From CAZNQW01 sp964575225 (GTDB taxonomy: Bacteria; Chloroflexota; Anaerolineae; JAAYZQ01): 50,462 nucleotides of DNA. The position numbers were made by a program, and so were the translations under genes. Location of the stretch: the NCBI GenBank assembly GCA_964575225.1, contig CAZNQW010000004.1, positions 1 through 50,462 on the forward strand. Reading direction: 5' to 3'. Positions 1-7,062 of this stretch are shown piece by piece. How positions within the stretch are numbered: position 1 is the first letter of the stretch; every line of letters begins with the position of its first letter. Under the pieces are notes generated by a model, which saw only the letters and a program-made list of their open reading frames with translations, had not been told where the DNA came from and ran no database searches.

Positions 1-569
1 GCCAGGAAAAAGCGGCGGGGAATGGCCGTATAGTACAGCTTTTTGGTCGCGTGCGCTGATAGCCCGGCCCGGATCTGCTCGGGATAGCGGGGGGGATCAG
101 CAGCAGCGGCAAAGGCCTCCTTGGCCATGTGATGAATTGCCACGTGATCCGGGTGCCCATATCCGCCATTTTCGTCAAAGGTCACCAGCACATCCGGTCG
201 CTCGCGGCGGATGTGGGCAACGATCTGGCCCACCCCTTCCTCAAAATCGGCCATGGTCAGAGCTTGAGGGTGCTGGTTCTCCGGCGTCCCGGCCATTCCC
301 GAGTCCCGATACCCCAAAAAGTGGATCTCGTCGATCCCCAGCGCTTTTCCCGCGCACCAGAGTTCGGCCTCGCGCGCCTCGCCCAGGCGCTCAGGTATGG
401 CGAGGCCGGGATCGCTGATCTCGCCAGCCTCGCCCCTCGTCGCACACAACAGCACCACGCGGATGTCGGGCTCTGCGCCATAGCGGGCAAGCGTCCCCCC
501 AATGCCAAAAGACTCGTCATCGGGGTGGGCAAACACCGCCATCAACGTACGTTTATCGGATGTGCTCAT
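1..569 (-). CDS. PIG-L family deacetylase (LmbE-like), 3' end outside window
   Basis: The reading frame is open from an ATG at 569 to the window edge, so the C-terminus is missing. The N-terminus carries AHPDDE (residues 14-19) and, further on, GHPDHV. These are the metal-binding motifs of PIG-L/LmbE zinc-dependent N-acetylglucosamine deacetylases, which remove acetyl from GlcNAc-type substrates (GlcNAc-PI, GlcNAc-inositol, bacillithiol precursors). The start overlaps the stop of the upstream VOC gene by 17 bp, so the two are probably cotranscribed. The exact substrate cannot be told from sequence. Family assignment is secure. Confidence 0.88.
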   Translation of the reverse strand, partial: MSTSDKRTLMAVFAHPDDESFGIGGTLARYGAEPDIRVVLLCATRGEAGEISDPGLAIPERLGEAREAELWCAGKALGIDEIHFLGYRDSGMAGTPENQHPQALTMADFEEGVGQIVAHIRRERPDVLVTFDENGGYGHPDHVAIHHMAKEAFAAAADPPRYPEQIRAGLSAHATKKLYYTAIPRRFFL

Positions 570-918
570 AAATCTGCAGGACGTTGCCGTTTAGATCTTC
601 AAAAGCAGCCAATTTCACGGCGCCGTAATCAAACACGCCGCTGATAAACTTGACGCCCCGGGTCTCCAACTCCTTGGCAGCCGCATCCAAGTCGTCGACC
701 TCAAAGACCAGTGTGGCCCCTTCGCCCACGCCCAACTCGGGTCGCCCCTTGGGGCCAGACCCAAAGCGGCGCAGGGCAATCGTGACGTTGCCACCATCCA
801 GCTCGACCCAGTCGTCCGATTGATACTTGACGGCCAGTCCCAGCTTGTCCCGGTAAAAGCTCACCGCGGCTTCCATATCGTCCACGTTAAAAAATACGTC
901 ATCCACTCTCTTGAACAT
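553..918 (-). CDS. VOC (glyoxalase/bleomycin resistance) family protein
   Basis: A 121-residue protein of the usual single-module VOC length. The pattern is beta-alpha-beta-beta-beta: an N-terminal VDDVFFNVDDMEAAVSFYRDKLGL start, a central WVELDGGNVTIAL strand, and a C-terminal FEDLNGNVLQIYEH strand that supplies a conserved Glu metal ligand. Members are metal-dependent lyases, isomerases, dioxygenases or antibiotic-binding proteins; nothing here fixes the substrate. The start at 918 follows a good AGGAGGGG ribosome site. A TATAAT at 954-959 on the minus strand lies upstream, but with only a weak -35. The 3' end overlaps the PIG-L gene. Confidence 0.85.
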   Translation of the reverse strand: MFKRVDDVFFNVDDMEAAVSFYRDKLGLAVKYQSDDWVELDGGNVTIALRRFGSGPKGRPELGVGEGATLVFEVDDLDAAAKELETRGVKFISGVFDYGAVKLAAFEDLNGNVLQIYEHIR

Positions 919-990
919 AGTGGCCCCTCCTGGTGAAAAAGATTTATATCATTATTATACAGGAAAACAGCAGAAGAAAAGTAGGACGCA

Positions 991-1944
991 TTACTTTTCC
1001 GTGCCCATCTCGCCCAGTTTCTGCCGAAAGCGAGCATCACGCTCCACGGTTAACTTCAACCCTTGATCCAGGCTGGTCTTGGGCTGCCAGTCCAAAAGTT
1101 CCAGGGCCAAGCTCACGTCGGCTACCAGGCGCGACACACCGCCGGGGCTGCCCAGATTGTGCAGGAGATTGGCCCGGCTGGTTGTAATGCGGAGAACCTT
1201 GGCCGCCAAATCGTTGATGCTGATTTCGGCACCGGAGCCGATGTTGATCACGGATCGATTTACACCGGTCGCCGTGGCGGCTGCGATCAAAGCGTCCACC
1301 ACATCGTCGATGTACACAAAATCGCGGGTCTGATCGCCATTCCCAAAAATGACCACCGAACCACCAGTTTGGGCCTGTTTCAGCAATTGGGGGATGACGG
1401 GCGGATAGCTGGGTGGCAACTCCTGGCCGGGGCCATAGGCATTGAATATCCGTAGAGAGACCGTCTCGATGCCATACAAGCCACCCAACGTCGAGACATA
1501 GTGTTCGGCGGCGAGTTTGCTCACCCCATAGGGTGAATCGGGACGGGCGGGTTGCTCCTCCCGGATGGGCTGCCGGGCCTGCTCGCCATACAGAGCCGCC
1601 GACGAGGCAAACACCACCCGACTGACTCCGGTATCGCGCACAGCTTCCATTAGCGCCACGGTACCGCCCACATTGACCAGGTTATAGTCACTGGGATAAT
1701 GGACCGACTCGGGAACTCGAACGCGGGCCGCGAGATGATAGACGCAATCCACACCCTGGAGCAGCGTCCAGAGTTTGGGAACGTCCCGCACATCCCCCCG
1801 ATTGAAAAGAACCTGGGGATCCAGTTGGCGGGGGTCGCCCCCTGTCAGATCGTCGAGGACCAGAACCGTGCGACCCTCAGCCACCAGGCGGTTGGCCAGG
1901 GCAGCGCCCAAAAATCCAGCTCCTCCTGTAATGAGAATGCGCAT
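991..1944 (-). CDS. NAD-dependent epimerase/dehydratase (UDP-glucose 4-epimerase-like)
   Basis: A 317-residue extended SDR enzyme. The N-terminus has the Rossmann motif ITGGAGFLG (residues 5-13). An SS-A-Y region at about 115-118 and the catalytic YGVSK (about 139-143) follow, with the substrate-side RIFNAYGPGQ segment typical of nucleotide-sugar 4-epimerases and 4,6-dehydratases. It probably interconverts UDP- or dTDP-hexoses for glycolipid or cell-surface glycan synthesis. It is the last gene of an operon with a CDP-alcohol phosphatidyltransferase and a lipid acyltransferase, which fits glycolipid assembly (inference). The exact sugar cannot be assigned. Confidence 0.88.
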   Translation of the reverse strand: MRILITGGAGFLGAALANRLVAEGRTVLVLDDLTGGDPRQLDPQVLFNRGDVRDVPKLWTLLQGVDCVYHLAARVRVPESVHYPSDYNLVNVGGTVALMEAVRDTGVSRVVFASSAALYGEQARQPIREEQPARPDSPYGVSKLAAEHYVSTLGGLYGIETVSLRIFNAYGPGQELPPSYPPVIPQLLKQAQTGGSVVIFGNGDQTRDFVYIDDVVDALIAAATATGVNRSVINIGSGAEISINDLAAKVLRITTSRANLLHNLGSPGGVSRLVADVSLALELLDWQPKTSLDQGLKLTVERDARFRQKLGEMGTEK

Positions 1945-1953
1945 AATACCATC

Positions 1954-2859
1954 CTATAAATCGGAAGGAGAATCAGGCCAGACGGGGACGTACATCTGCC
2001 ACTGCCCGGACCAGCGGCGGATGACCGGCTCGAGCCGATCCAGCAAAATCCGCATATTCACCCGTACCTCTTCGTCTCGGTCGCCTGTCCGCACCATTTC
2101 CAGGGGAGGGTCAATCGTCATCTGATACTCGCCCGCCTCGGGCGACCAGACACAATAGGCCTGCACGATCACAGCCCCCGTTTTGAGCGCCAACCGGATC
2201 GGCCCCGACGGCAGGCGGGCTGGACGGCCAAAGAACATCACCGGCTCGTCCAGATCGCTCACGGGCCGATCTACCGCAGTGGAGACGGTACCCCCTCTAC
2301 GCAACAACTGAATGGCCTGGCGCAGAGCCGCTGGACTGAGAGGCGTAACCATAACCCCAGAGGCCTCGCGTATTTCGTTCGTCAGTTGAAACCCCGGTGG
2401 TGGCTCGGGCAGCGAAAGCACCTGCGTTTCTGGCAGTAGAGGAGCGAGCGCCTGCCCCGCCAGGTCAAAATTGCCCAGATGGGGCATGACCAAAAGGCTG
2501 CCTTCCTCCCGATGCCACAGCGAGCGCAGGATCTCTAACCCGCTCTCCGAAAAGTGGATCAGGCCGGCCATCTGATCCCGCGGCAGTCTCAACGCACGAA
2601 AGAGATCATAGTAACCACGGATGGTCGTCGAAAACGCCTGCCGCACGATCTGATCGAGATCTTGTGCGTCGACCTCTGCACCGACAACCTGACGCAAGTT
2701 GGCCCGAACGACCCGAAAGACGCGGGGCCGCAACCGCACGAGCAGACCCGCGGCCTGCCACGATGCCCAATAGGTCATAGCCGGCGGAAAGATTCGACTG
2801 GCGACCATGCCCAGGCGGATCGCAGCGGCGCTGCCCGCCAGATCCTTGAAATCCTTCAT
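1954..2859 (-). CDS. LpxL/PatA-like lysophospholipid acyltransferase family protein
   Basis: A 301-residue protein of the lauroyl acyltransferase / phosphatidylinositol-mannoside acyltransferase family. The hallmark H-x4-D motif is present as HLGNFD (about residue 125), followed by an RRGGTVSTAVDRP segment and a substrate-site FGRPARLPSGPIRLALKTGA. It transfers an acyl chain onto a (glyco)lipid at the inner membrane face. Its ATG overlaps the TGA of the upstream phosphatidyltransferase gene by 4 bp, so translation is coupled. In an organism with phosphatidylinositol-type lipids this gene order resembles the pgsA-patA-pimA arrangement, so a PatA-like role is the best guess; no lipid A genes are seen. 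Confidence 0.83.
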   Translation of the reverse strand: MKDFKDLAGSAAAIRLGMVASRIFPPAMTYWASWQAAGLLVRLRPRVFRVVRANLRQVVGAEVDAQDLDQIVRQAFSTTIRGYYDLFRALRLPRDQMAGLIHFSESGLEILRSLWHREEGSLLVMPHLGNFDLAGQALAPLLPETQVLSLPEPPPGFQLTNEIREASGVMVTPLSPAALRQAIQLLRRGGTVSTAVDRPVSDLDEPVMFFGRPARLPSGPIRLALKTGAVIVQAYCVWSPEAGEYQMTIDPPLEMVRTGDRDEEVRVNMRILLDRLEPVIRRWSGQWQMYVPVWPDSPSDL

Positions 2860-3491
2860 TCCGCGTTATGCTGGGCGACCTTGGCATCGAGATCCTTGAG
2901 CAGCGTCCGGGCCTCGATCAACACCGGTGCTCCGCGGATCAAACACAGCGCAGCGGCGATCCAACTCAAGACCACCGCAATTCTCAGGATCGCCTCGGCC
3001 CACCCTTCTCTGGGCGTGTTGGCCCACAGTCCGCGCAGTCCCAGCGCTGCCGCCAGCATGCAAAAAGCTGCGGCTTTGGCCAGACCGTATAGCGAGCGCA
3101 TAAAGTTCGAGGCTACCAGCCGCCGCCCCCACTTGGTCTGCATCATGCCAAAGGAGGTCTCGCCCCAAATGAGGCTAAAGCCCCGAATGGTGTCTACCAA
3201 CCCGCCCCGGATGAGCACGATGATCGGGATGGCCACCGAGATCAGTCCCAGATTGGAATAGACCACCCACATGACATACTCGACAATCCGGTCTACGGCA
3301 ATGTCGAGCTTGCTGCCCAGCATGCCCACTTCGTGCCTGCGCCGGGCCACAATACCATCCAGGCTGTCCATTAGGATCAGAATCAACACCAGGATGGCTG
3401 TGCCTGCCTGAACCACCGGGCTGCCCAAATAGAGCAACAGAGTCACTACGATGAGTAACGGGAGTCGTGCTAGAGTAATCGCGTTCGCCAT
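2856..3491 (-). CDS. CDP-alcohol phosphatidyltransferase family protein
   Basis: About 211 residues with several membrane helices. The full family signature is present between residues 45 and 70: DG-x2-AR-x8-G-x3-D-x3-D (DGIVAR, then G, D and D at the expected spacing). The enzyme moves a phosphatidyl group from CDP-diacylglycerol to an alcohol such as glycerol-3-phosphate, inositol or inositol-phosphate at the membrane. I place the start at ATG 3491; a GTG two codons upstream (3497) is the alternative. It is the first gene of the operon continuing to the acyltransferase and epimerase, behind the promoter at 3522-3550. Confidence 0.87.
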   Translation of the reverse strand: MANAITLARLPLLIVVTLLLYLGSPVVQAGTAILVLILILMDSLDGIVARRRHEVGMLGSKLDIAVDRIVEYVMWVVYSNLGLISVAIPIIVLIRGGLVDTIRGFSLIWGETSFGMMQTKWGRRLVASNFMRSLYGLAKAAAFCMLAAALGLRGLWANTPREGWAEAILRIAVVLSWIAAALCLIRGAPVLIEARTLLKDLDAKVAQHNAE

Positions 3492-3521
3492 TGTCACTTC
3501 TCGAATTTCGTTCTGGGGTCT

Positions 3522-3550
3522 AGTATAGCATCGCTGCTCATTTTTGCCAA
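3522..3550 (-). promoter_or_regulatory. promoter of the phosphatidyltransferase-acyltransferase-epimerase operon
   Basis: On the minus strand, TTGGCA (3550-3545) and TATACT (3527-3522) are separated by 17 bp, about 30 bp upstream of the first gene. Confidence 0.72.
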
Positions 3551-3583
3551 ACTGCGGCCCAATAGCTGTGATCCAACTATCGA

Positions 3584-4306
3584 TTACGCCTTTTTGCGAT
3601 GGGCCAGCCGCTCAATCCAGTCCAGTACCGCCTCTTGCCAGGGCGTTCCCCACCGCCAGAGAATCACCCCCAAAAGAGCGAGGCCGACCAAGAGGGAGAC
3701 CCACACGACGGGGCTCAGCCGTGCCGCATGGGCCCCCACCCACACCGATACCAACACACCGGGCCAGCGGCCCGCCAACATCAGGAAAAAGAACCGACGG
3801 GGCCTCATGGCCGTCAGGCCGGCCGCCACACAAGCCAGATCGTCGGGCACAAAGGGCAGGAGCCAGATCAGGAAAAAGAACAGCGTCCCTCCCCGACGCA
3901 CCAGATCGTCCAGGCGCTCGGCCGAGGGCGCACCCAGCCATCGGACCACCAGCGGCCGTCCGTACCGACGGGCCAGCAAGAAAGAGATCCACGAGCCAAG
4001 GGCAACGCCGATCAGAGCATAGAGCGTGCCCAGTGGGACCCCATAGAGATAGCCGCTGACAGCCCCAATGGCCTGACCGGGGATGGGCGCCAGCAAGGAT
4101 TGAGCCGCTTCCAACAGGACAATCGCCAGCGGGCCCGCGGCCCCGAAGTCGGCCACCCAGTCCCGAATCCGATCGGGAGCGGCCACAAACTCGTAGAGGG
4201 GGCGCCACTCCACGACCAAGACAACCAGGGCTACGACCAGGAGCAACCCAACGGCCACCCAGCCCCAAGCGTGAGGCGGTTTGGTCCGATCAGACAAGAT
4301 CCGCAC
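3584..4306 (-). CDS. TVP38/TMEM64 (VTT domain) membrane protein
   Basis: A 240-residue polytopic protein with an N-terminal helix (about 15-32) and the VTT/SNARE-associated core. The core includes GPLAIVLLEAAQSLLAPIPGQ, with the FxxPG-like re-entrant loop, and YGVPLGTLYALIGVALGSWISFLLARRYGRP. DedA/TVP38 proteins act in lipid or undecaprenyl-phosphate scrambling in the membrane. The gene begins with GTG at 4306 and overlaps the upstream GNAT gene by 17 bp. The large hydrophobic content and the G-rich motif make the family call firm; the transported lipid is unknown. Confidence 0.85.
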   Translation of the reverse strand: MRILSDRTKPPHAWGWVAVGLLLVVALVVLVVEWRPLYEFVAAPDRIRDWVADFGAAGPLAIVLLEAAQSLLAPIPGQAIGAVSGYLYGVPLGTLYALIGVALGSWISFLLARRYGRPLVVRWLGAPSAERLDDLVRRGGTLFFFLIWLLPFVPDDLACVAAGLTAMRPRRFFFLMLAGRWPGVLVSVWVGAHAARLSPVVWVSLLVGLALLGVILWRWGTPWQEAVLDWIERLAHRKKA

Positions 4307-5237
4307 CTTGTGGCCGGCTTGGGCACACAGGATCCGGCTTGGGCAACGGCAGCTCGGCCGTCAATTGATAGTAGCTTCCGAGCGATCGATACCCCGTACA
4401 CAACAGCTCTGTCCGCAGGCGCCCGTTGCTGTGGGGCACCATGGCCCCGATCTCATCGGCTCCCCTTTGTTGGGCATGGCGCGTGACCTCTTGCACCAGC
4501 GCCTGGCGCACTAGACGATCCGAGGCGGTCAGCTCCTCGATCCAAAAACCGCGATACAACAACGTCTCTACCCCTACCAACTCGGCATAGCCGACCGGCC
4601 GGCCATCCCGCTCTGCCAGGAATACAGTGGGGAATGTAGGGCCGCCGGGCAGTGCGATGGATCCCTGGGTCCCTCGCGGCTGTCCATCCCCCTCGCTCTG
4701 AACGTCTAGTCGCCCGCCCAGCCAAAGGGCTAGATCCTCGCCTCCGGTCGCTATCCGAATCAAAATGTCTGCAGCCGGCCGGAATGAGGGTGCCTGATCC
4801 TCTGTGCGAAAGATGAGCAACTCGAACAGCTCCGGCGCCTGGTGAAATCCGGCCCGGCAAAAGGCCCGAGCCGAGGCAGTGTTGTCGTCAGCAGCAAAGG
4901 CCCTGGTCCAACGCGCCTGGGTCGCGCCGGTCTCAGCCGCGGCCTGGATCATCCTCGTGGCCAGTCTCCGGCCCCGCCAGGCAGGCAGTACAGCCAAGAG
5001 GTCGATTTCCCACCAAGGGCGGTGCAGCCCTTCGGTGAGAAACGAGATCACAAACCCGACCACCCTCTGGCTGTCCACTGCCAACCAGGCGTGCTGACGC
5101 CCGTTGGCCAGCAGCGCTTGTACCTGGCCGGCATCGTAGGGAGATTCGGCAAAGGTGGCCATCTCCACAGCCAGAATGCCTTCCGCATCGGCCCGGGTGT
5201 TTCGAAAAGGTCGGATGCGGACGTTTTCTTTGTCCAT
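4290..5237 (-). CDS. GNAT acetyltransferase with two GNAT-like domains
   Basis: A 315-residue protein. Residues about 5-150 form a standard GNAT fold with the acetyl-CoA loop LPAWRGRRLATRMI (R-x2-G-x-R/A type). The second half (about 170-300) looks like a divergent GNAT repeat: FLAERDGRPVGYAELVGV, a LVQEVTRHAQQRG helix, and GYRSLGSYYQL at the end. The second loop is degraded, so only the first domain probably binds acetyl-CoA. The start at 5237 has a GGAGG site 8 bp upstream and a strong promoter at 5261-5289. The substrate is unknown. Confidence 0.82.
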   Translation of the reverse strand: MDKENVRIRPFRNTRADAEGILAVEMATFAESPYDAGQVQALLANGRQHAWLAVDSQRVVGFVISFLTEGLHRPWWEIDLLAVLPAWRGRRLATRMIQAAAETGATQARWTRAFAADDNTASARAFCRAGFHQAPELFELLIFRTEDQAPSFRPAADILIRIATGGEDLALWLGGRLDVQSEGDGQPRGTQGSIALPGGPTFPTVFLAERDGRPVGYAELVGVETLLYRGFWIEELTASDRLVRQALVQEVTRHAQQRGADEIGAMVPHSNGRLRTELLCTGYRSLGSYYQLTAELPLPKPDPVCPSRPQGADLV

Positions 5238-5260
5238 GATGGAGCCTCCATCCTGAAGCC

Positions 5261-5289
5261 ACTATACCAGCAAAATGTCGCAGCGTCAA
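5261..5289 (-). promoter_or_regulatory. promoter of the GNAT-VTT gene pair
   Basis: On the minus strand, TTGACG (5289-5284) is followed 17 bp later by TATAGT (5266-5261). It is back-to-back with the plus-strand promoter at 5296-5324; the -35 boxes are only a few bases apart. Confidence 0.75.
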
Positions 5290-5295
5290 GGACGT

Positions 5296-5324
5296 TTGCC
5301 AGCTATCCCTGAAGATGGTACAAT
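5296..5324 (+). promoter_or_regulatory. promoter of the spermidine-synthase-like gene
   Basis: TTGCCA (5296-5301), a 17-bp spacer and TACAAT (5319-5324). Transcription would start near 5331, which excludes upstream in-frame start codons at 5275. Confidence 0.68.
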
Positions 5325-5397
5325 GGGCCAATCTGCTCGCCGGACAGGTTCATCCACTGGGCCACGTGCCAAGGCCCAGAGTCCTGATCCATTTGGA

Positions 5398-6960
5398 ATG
5401 GAGAAAATCGTGAAAGCCAAACACATCTTGCTGCTCATCATGGTCTTTGTGGGGGGCATGTCCACCATGGGCGTCGAAATGGCGGCCTCACGCTTGCTCG
5501 ATCCCTTTTTCGGAAATTCTCTCATCATCTGGGCCGTACTCATCGGCATGGTGCTGCTCTATCTGACAGTGGGCTATTACCTGGGCGGCAAGTGGGCCGA
5601 CCGCCAGCCCTACTACCGGGTGCTGTACCAGATCACGGCCTGGGCGGCTTTTCTCATCGGTCTGGTGCCCATCATCTCGCGACCCGTCTTGTTGTGGTCA
5701 GTCCAAGGCTTTGCCCAATACAGCGCCGGCATCCTGGCGGGCTCGCTTCTGGGAGTGGTTGCCCTGTTCAGCATCCCGATCACCCTGCTGGGGTTCGTCT
5801 CGCCCTTTGCCATTCGCCTGTCGATGCAGGGCGAACAGGTCGAAAAATCGGGTAAAATTGCCGGCAGCCTGTATGCACTGTCGACCGTGGGCAGCCTTCT
5901 GGGCACCTTTCTGCCGGTGCTGCTGCTGATCCCCAACATTGGCACCCGCAACACCTTCTTTACTTTCTCCTTTGTGCTGCTGGCGGTGTCGTTGGTGGGC
6001 CTGTGGTGGGAACTCAAGGCGCGCGCGTTGCCCTATCTGCTGATGCCCATCGTGCTCGTCATCCTGATGATTGCCATGCCCAGCGGTGTCATCAAACCCA
6101 TCACCTATGGCACTCTGCTCCACGAGACCGAATCGGCTCACAACTATATCCAGGTGGTAGAGTACAACGGGGAGATTTGGCTAAAACTCAACGAGGGTGA
6201 GGGAATCCATTCGATCTACGACCCCGATTCTGTCCTGGTGGGCGGCATCTGGGATTATTTCCTCATCGCGCCCTTTTTCAACAACCCGCCCTTTACCGCC
6301 GACCAGGTCGGCAGCCTGGCCCTGATCGGTTCGGCAGCCGGCACGGTGGCCAAGCAGTATACAGAGGTGTATGGCCCCATCCCCATCGACGGCGCTGAAC
6401 TCGACGCCGAAATATTGCAGGTGGGTCGCGACTATTTCGACATGACCGAGCCCAACTTTAACGCCGTCGCCCAGGATGGCCGCTACTTTTTGACCAATAG
6501 CCCCAAGACCTACGATGTAGTGGCCATCGACGCCTACCGCCCACCCTACATTCCCTTTCACCTGACCACCCGCGAGTTCTTTGCCAACGTCCGCGCCCAC
6601 CTGACCGACCACGGCGTGGTTGCCATCAACGTCGGCCGCACCGAGACCGACTGGAGTCTGGTCGAGGTTTTGGCCAGCACCCTCAAAGCCGAATTCCCCA
6701 ACGTCTACCTGGTCGACCTGGCCCATCCGGGCCAGGACCTCAGCAATGTGCTCGTCGTAGCGACCAAACAGCCCACCCAAGCCGAAAACCTGGAACTCAA
6801 CGCCGCCCAATTGACCCATCCCCTGTTGCAGCAAGTAGCCGGCGCCTCCGTCCCCCGCATGACCGAATTCACCGAGCCGACCATGGTCTTTACCGACGAC
6901 AAGGCCCCGGTAGAGCAGGTGGTCCACGGCCTGATTCTGAGTTTTGTGACCGGTCAATAG
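5398..6960 (+). CDS. membrane-fused spermidine synthase-like protein
   Basis: About 520 residues. The first 240 form six or more membrane helices, starting with KHILLLIMVFVGGMSTMGVEMAASRLL. The remainder is a soluble spermidine-synthase-like Rossmann domain (VGSLALIGSAAGTVAKQYTEVYG..., IDGAELDAEILQVGRDYF..., YDVVAIDAYRPPYIPFHLTTREFF). This is the fused MFS/SpeE type, with an intact D-A-Y gate-like segment. The usual GGGDG cofactor loop reads GSAAGT here, so true aminopropyl transfer is uncertain. ATG 5398 is chosen; GTG 5410, with GGAG 6 bp upstream, is equally plausible. Both lie downstream of the promoter. Confidence 0.82.
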   Translation: MEKIVKAKHILLLIMVFVGGMSTMGVEMAASRLLDPFFGNSLIIWAVLIGMVLLYLTVGYYLGGKWADRQPYYRVLYQITAWAAFLIGLVPIISRPVLLWSVQGFAQYSAGILAGSLLGVVALFSIPITLLGFVSPFAIRLSMQGEQVEKSGKIAGSLYALSTVGSLLGTFLPVLLLIPNIGTRNTFFTFSFVLLAVSLVGLWWELKARALPYLLMPIVLVILMIAMPSGVIKPITYGTLLHETESAHNYIQVVEYNGEIWLKLNEGEGIHSIYDPDSVLVGGIWDYFLIAPFFNNPPFTADQVGSLALIGSAAGTVAKQYTEVYGPIPIDGAELDAEILQVGRDYFDMTEPNFNAVAQDGRYFLTNSPKTYDVVAIDAYRPPYIPFHLTTREFFANVRAHLTDHGVVAINVGRTETDWSLVEVLASTLKAEFPNVYLVDLAHPGQDLSNVLVVATKQPTQAENLELNAAQLTHPLLQQVAGASVPRMTEFTEPTMVFTDDKAPVEQVVHGLILSFVTGQ

Positions 6961-6994
6961 AAAAACCTGCCCGATCCCGTGGGACCGGACAGGT
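6961..6994 (-). terminator. terminator of the rarA-methyltransferase gene
   Basis: Read on the minus strand, a 14-bp stem with two mismatches (arms ACCTGTCCGGTCCC and GGGATCGGGCAGGT) is followed by a T run at 6965-6961. It lies 70-100 bp after the stop at 7063 and directly abuts the stop of the convergent plus-strand gene, so it may stop both. Confidence 0.72.
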
Positions 6995-7062
6995 CATACT
7001 CTGCCCCTATTTTAAAAGCCCGATTCGGCGCCGATTCCCTGGCGATGGCTCAGAGGCGTCCT

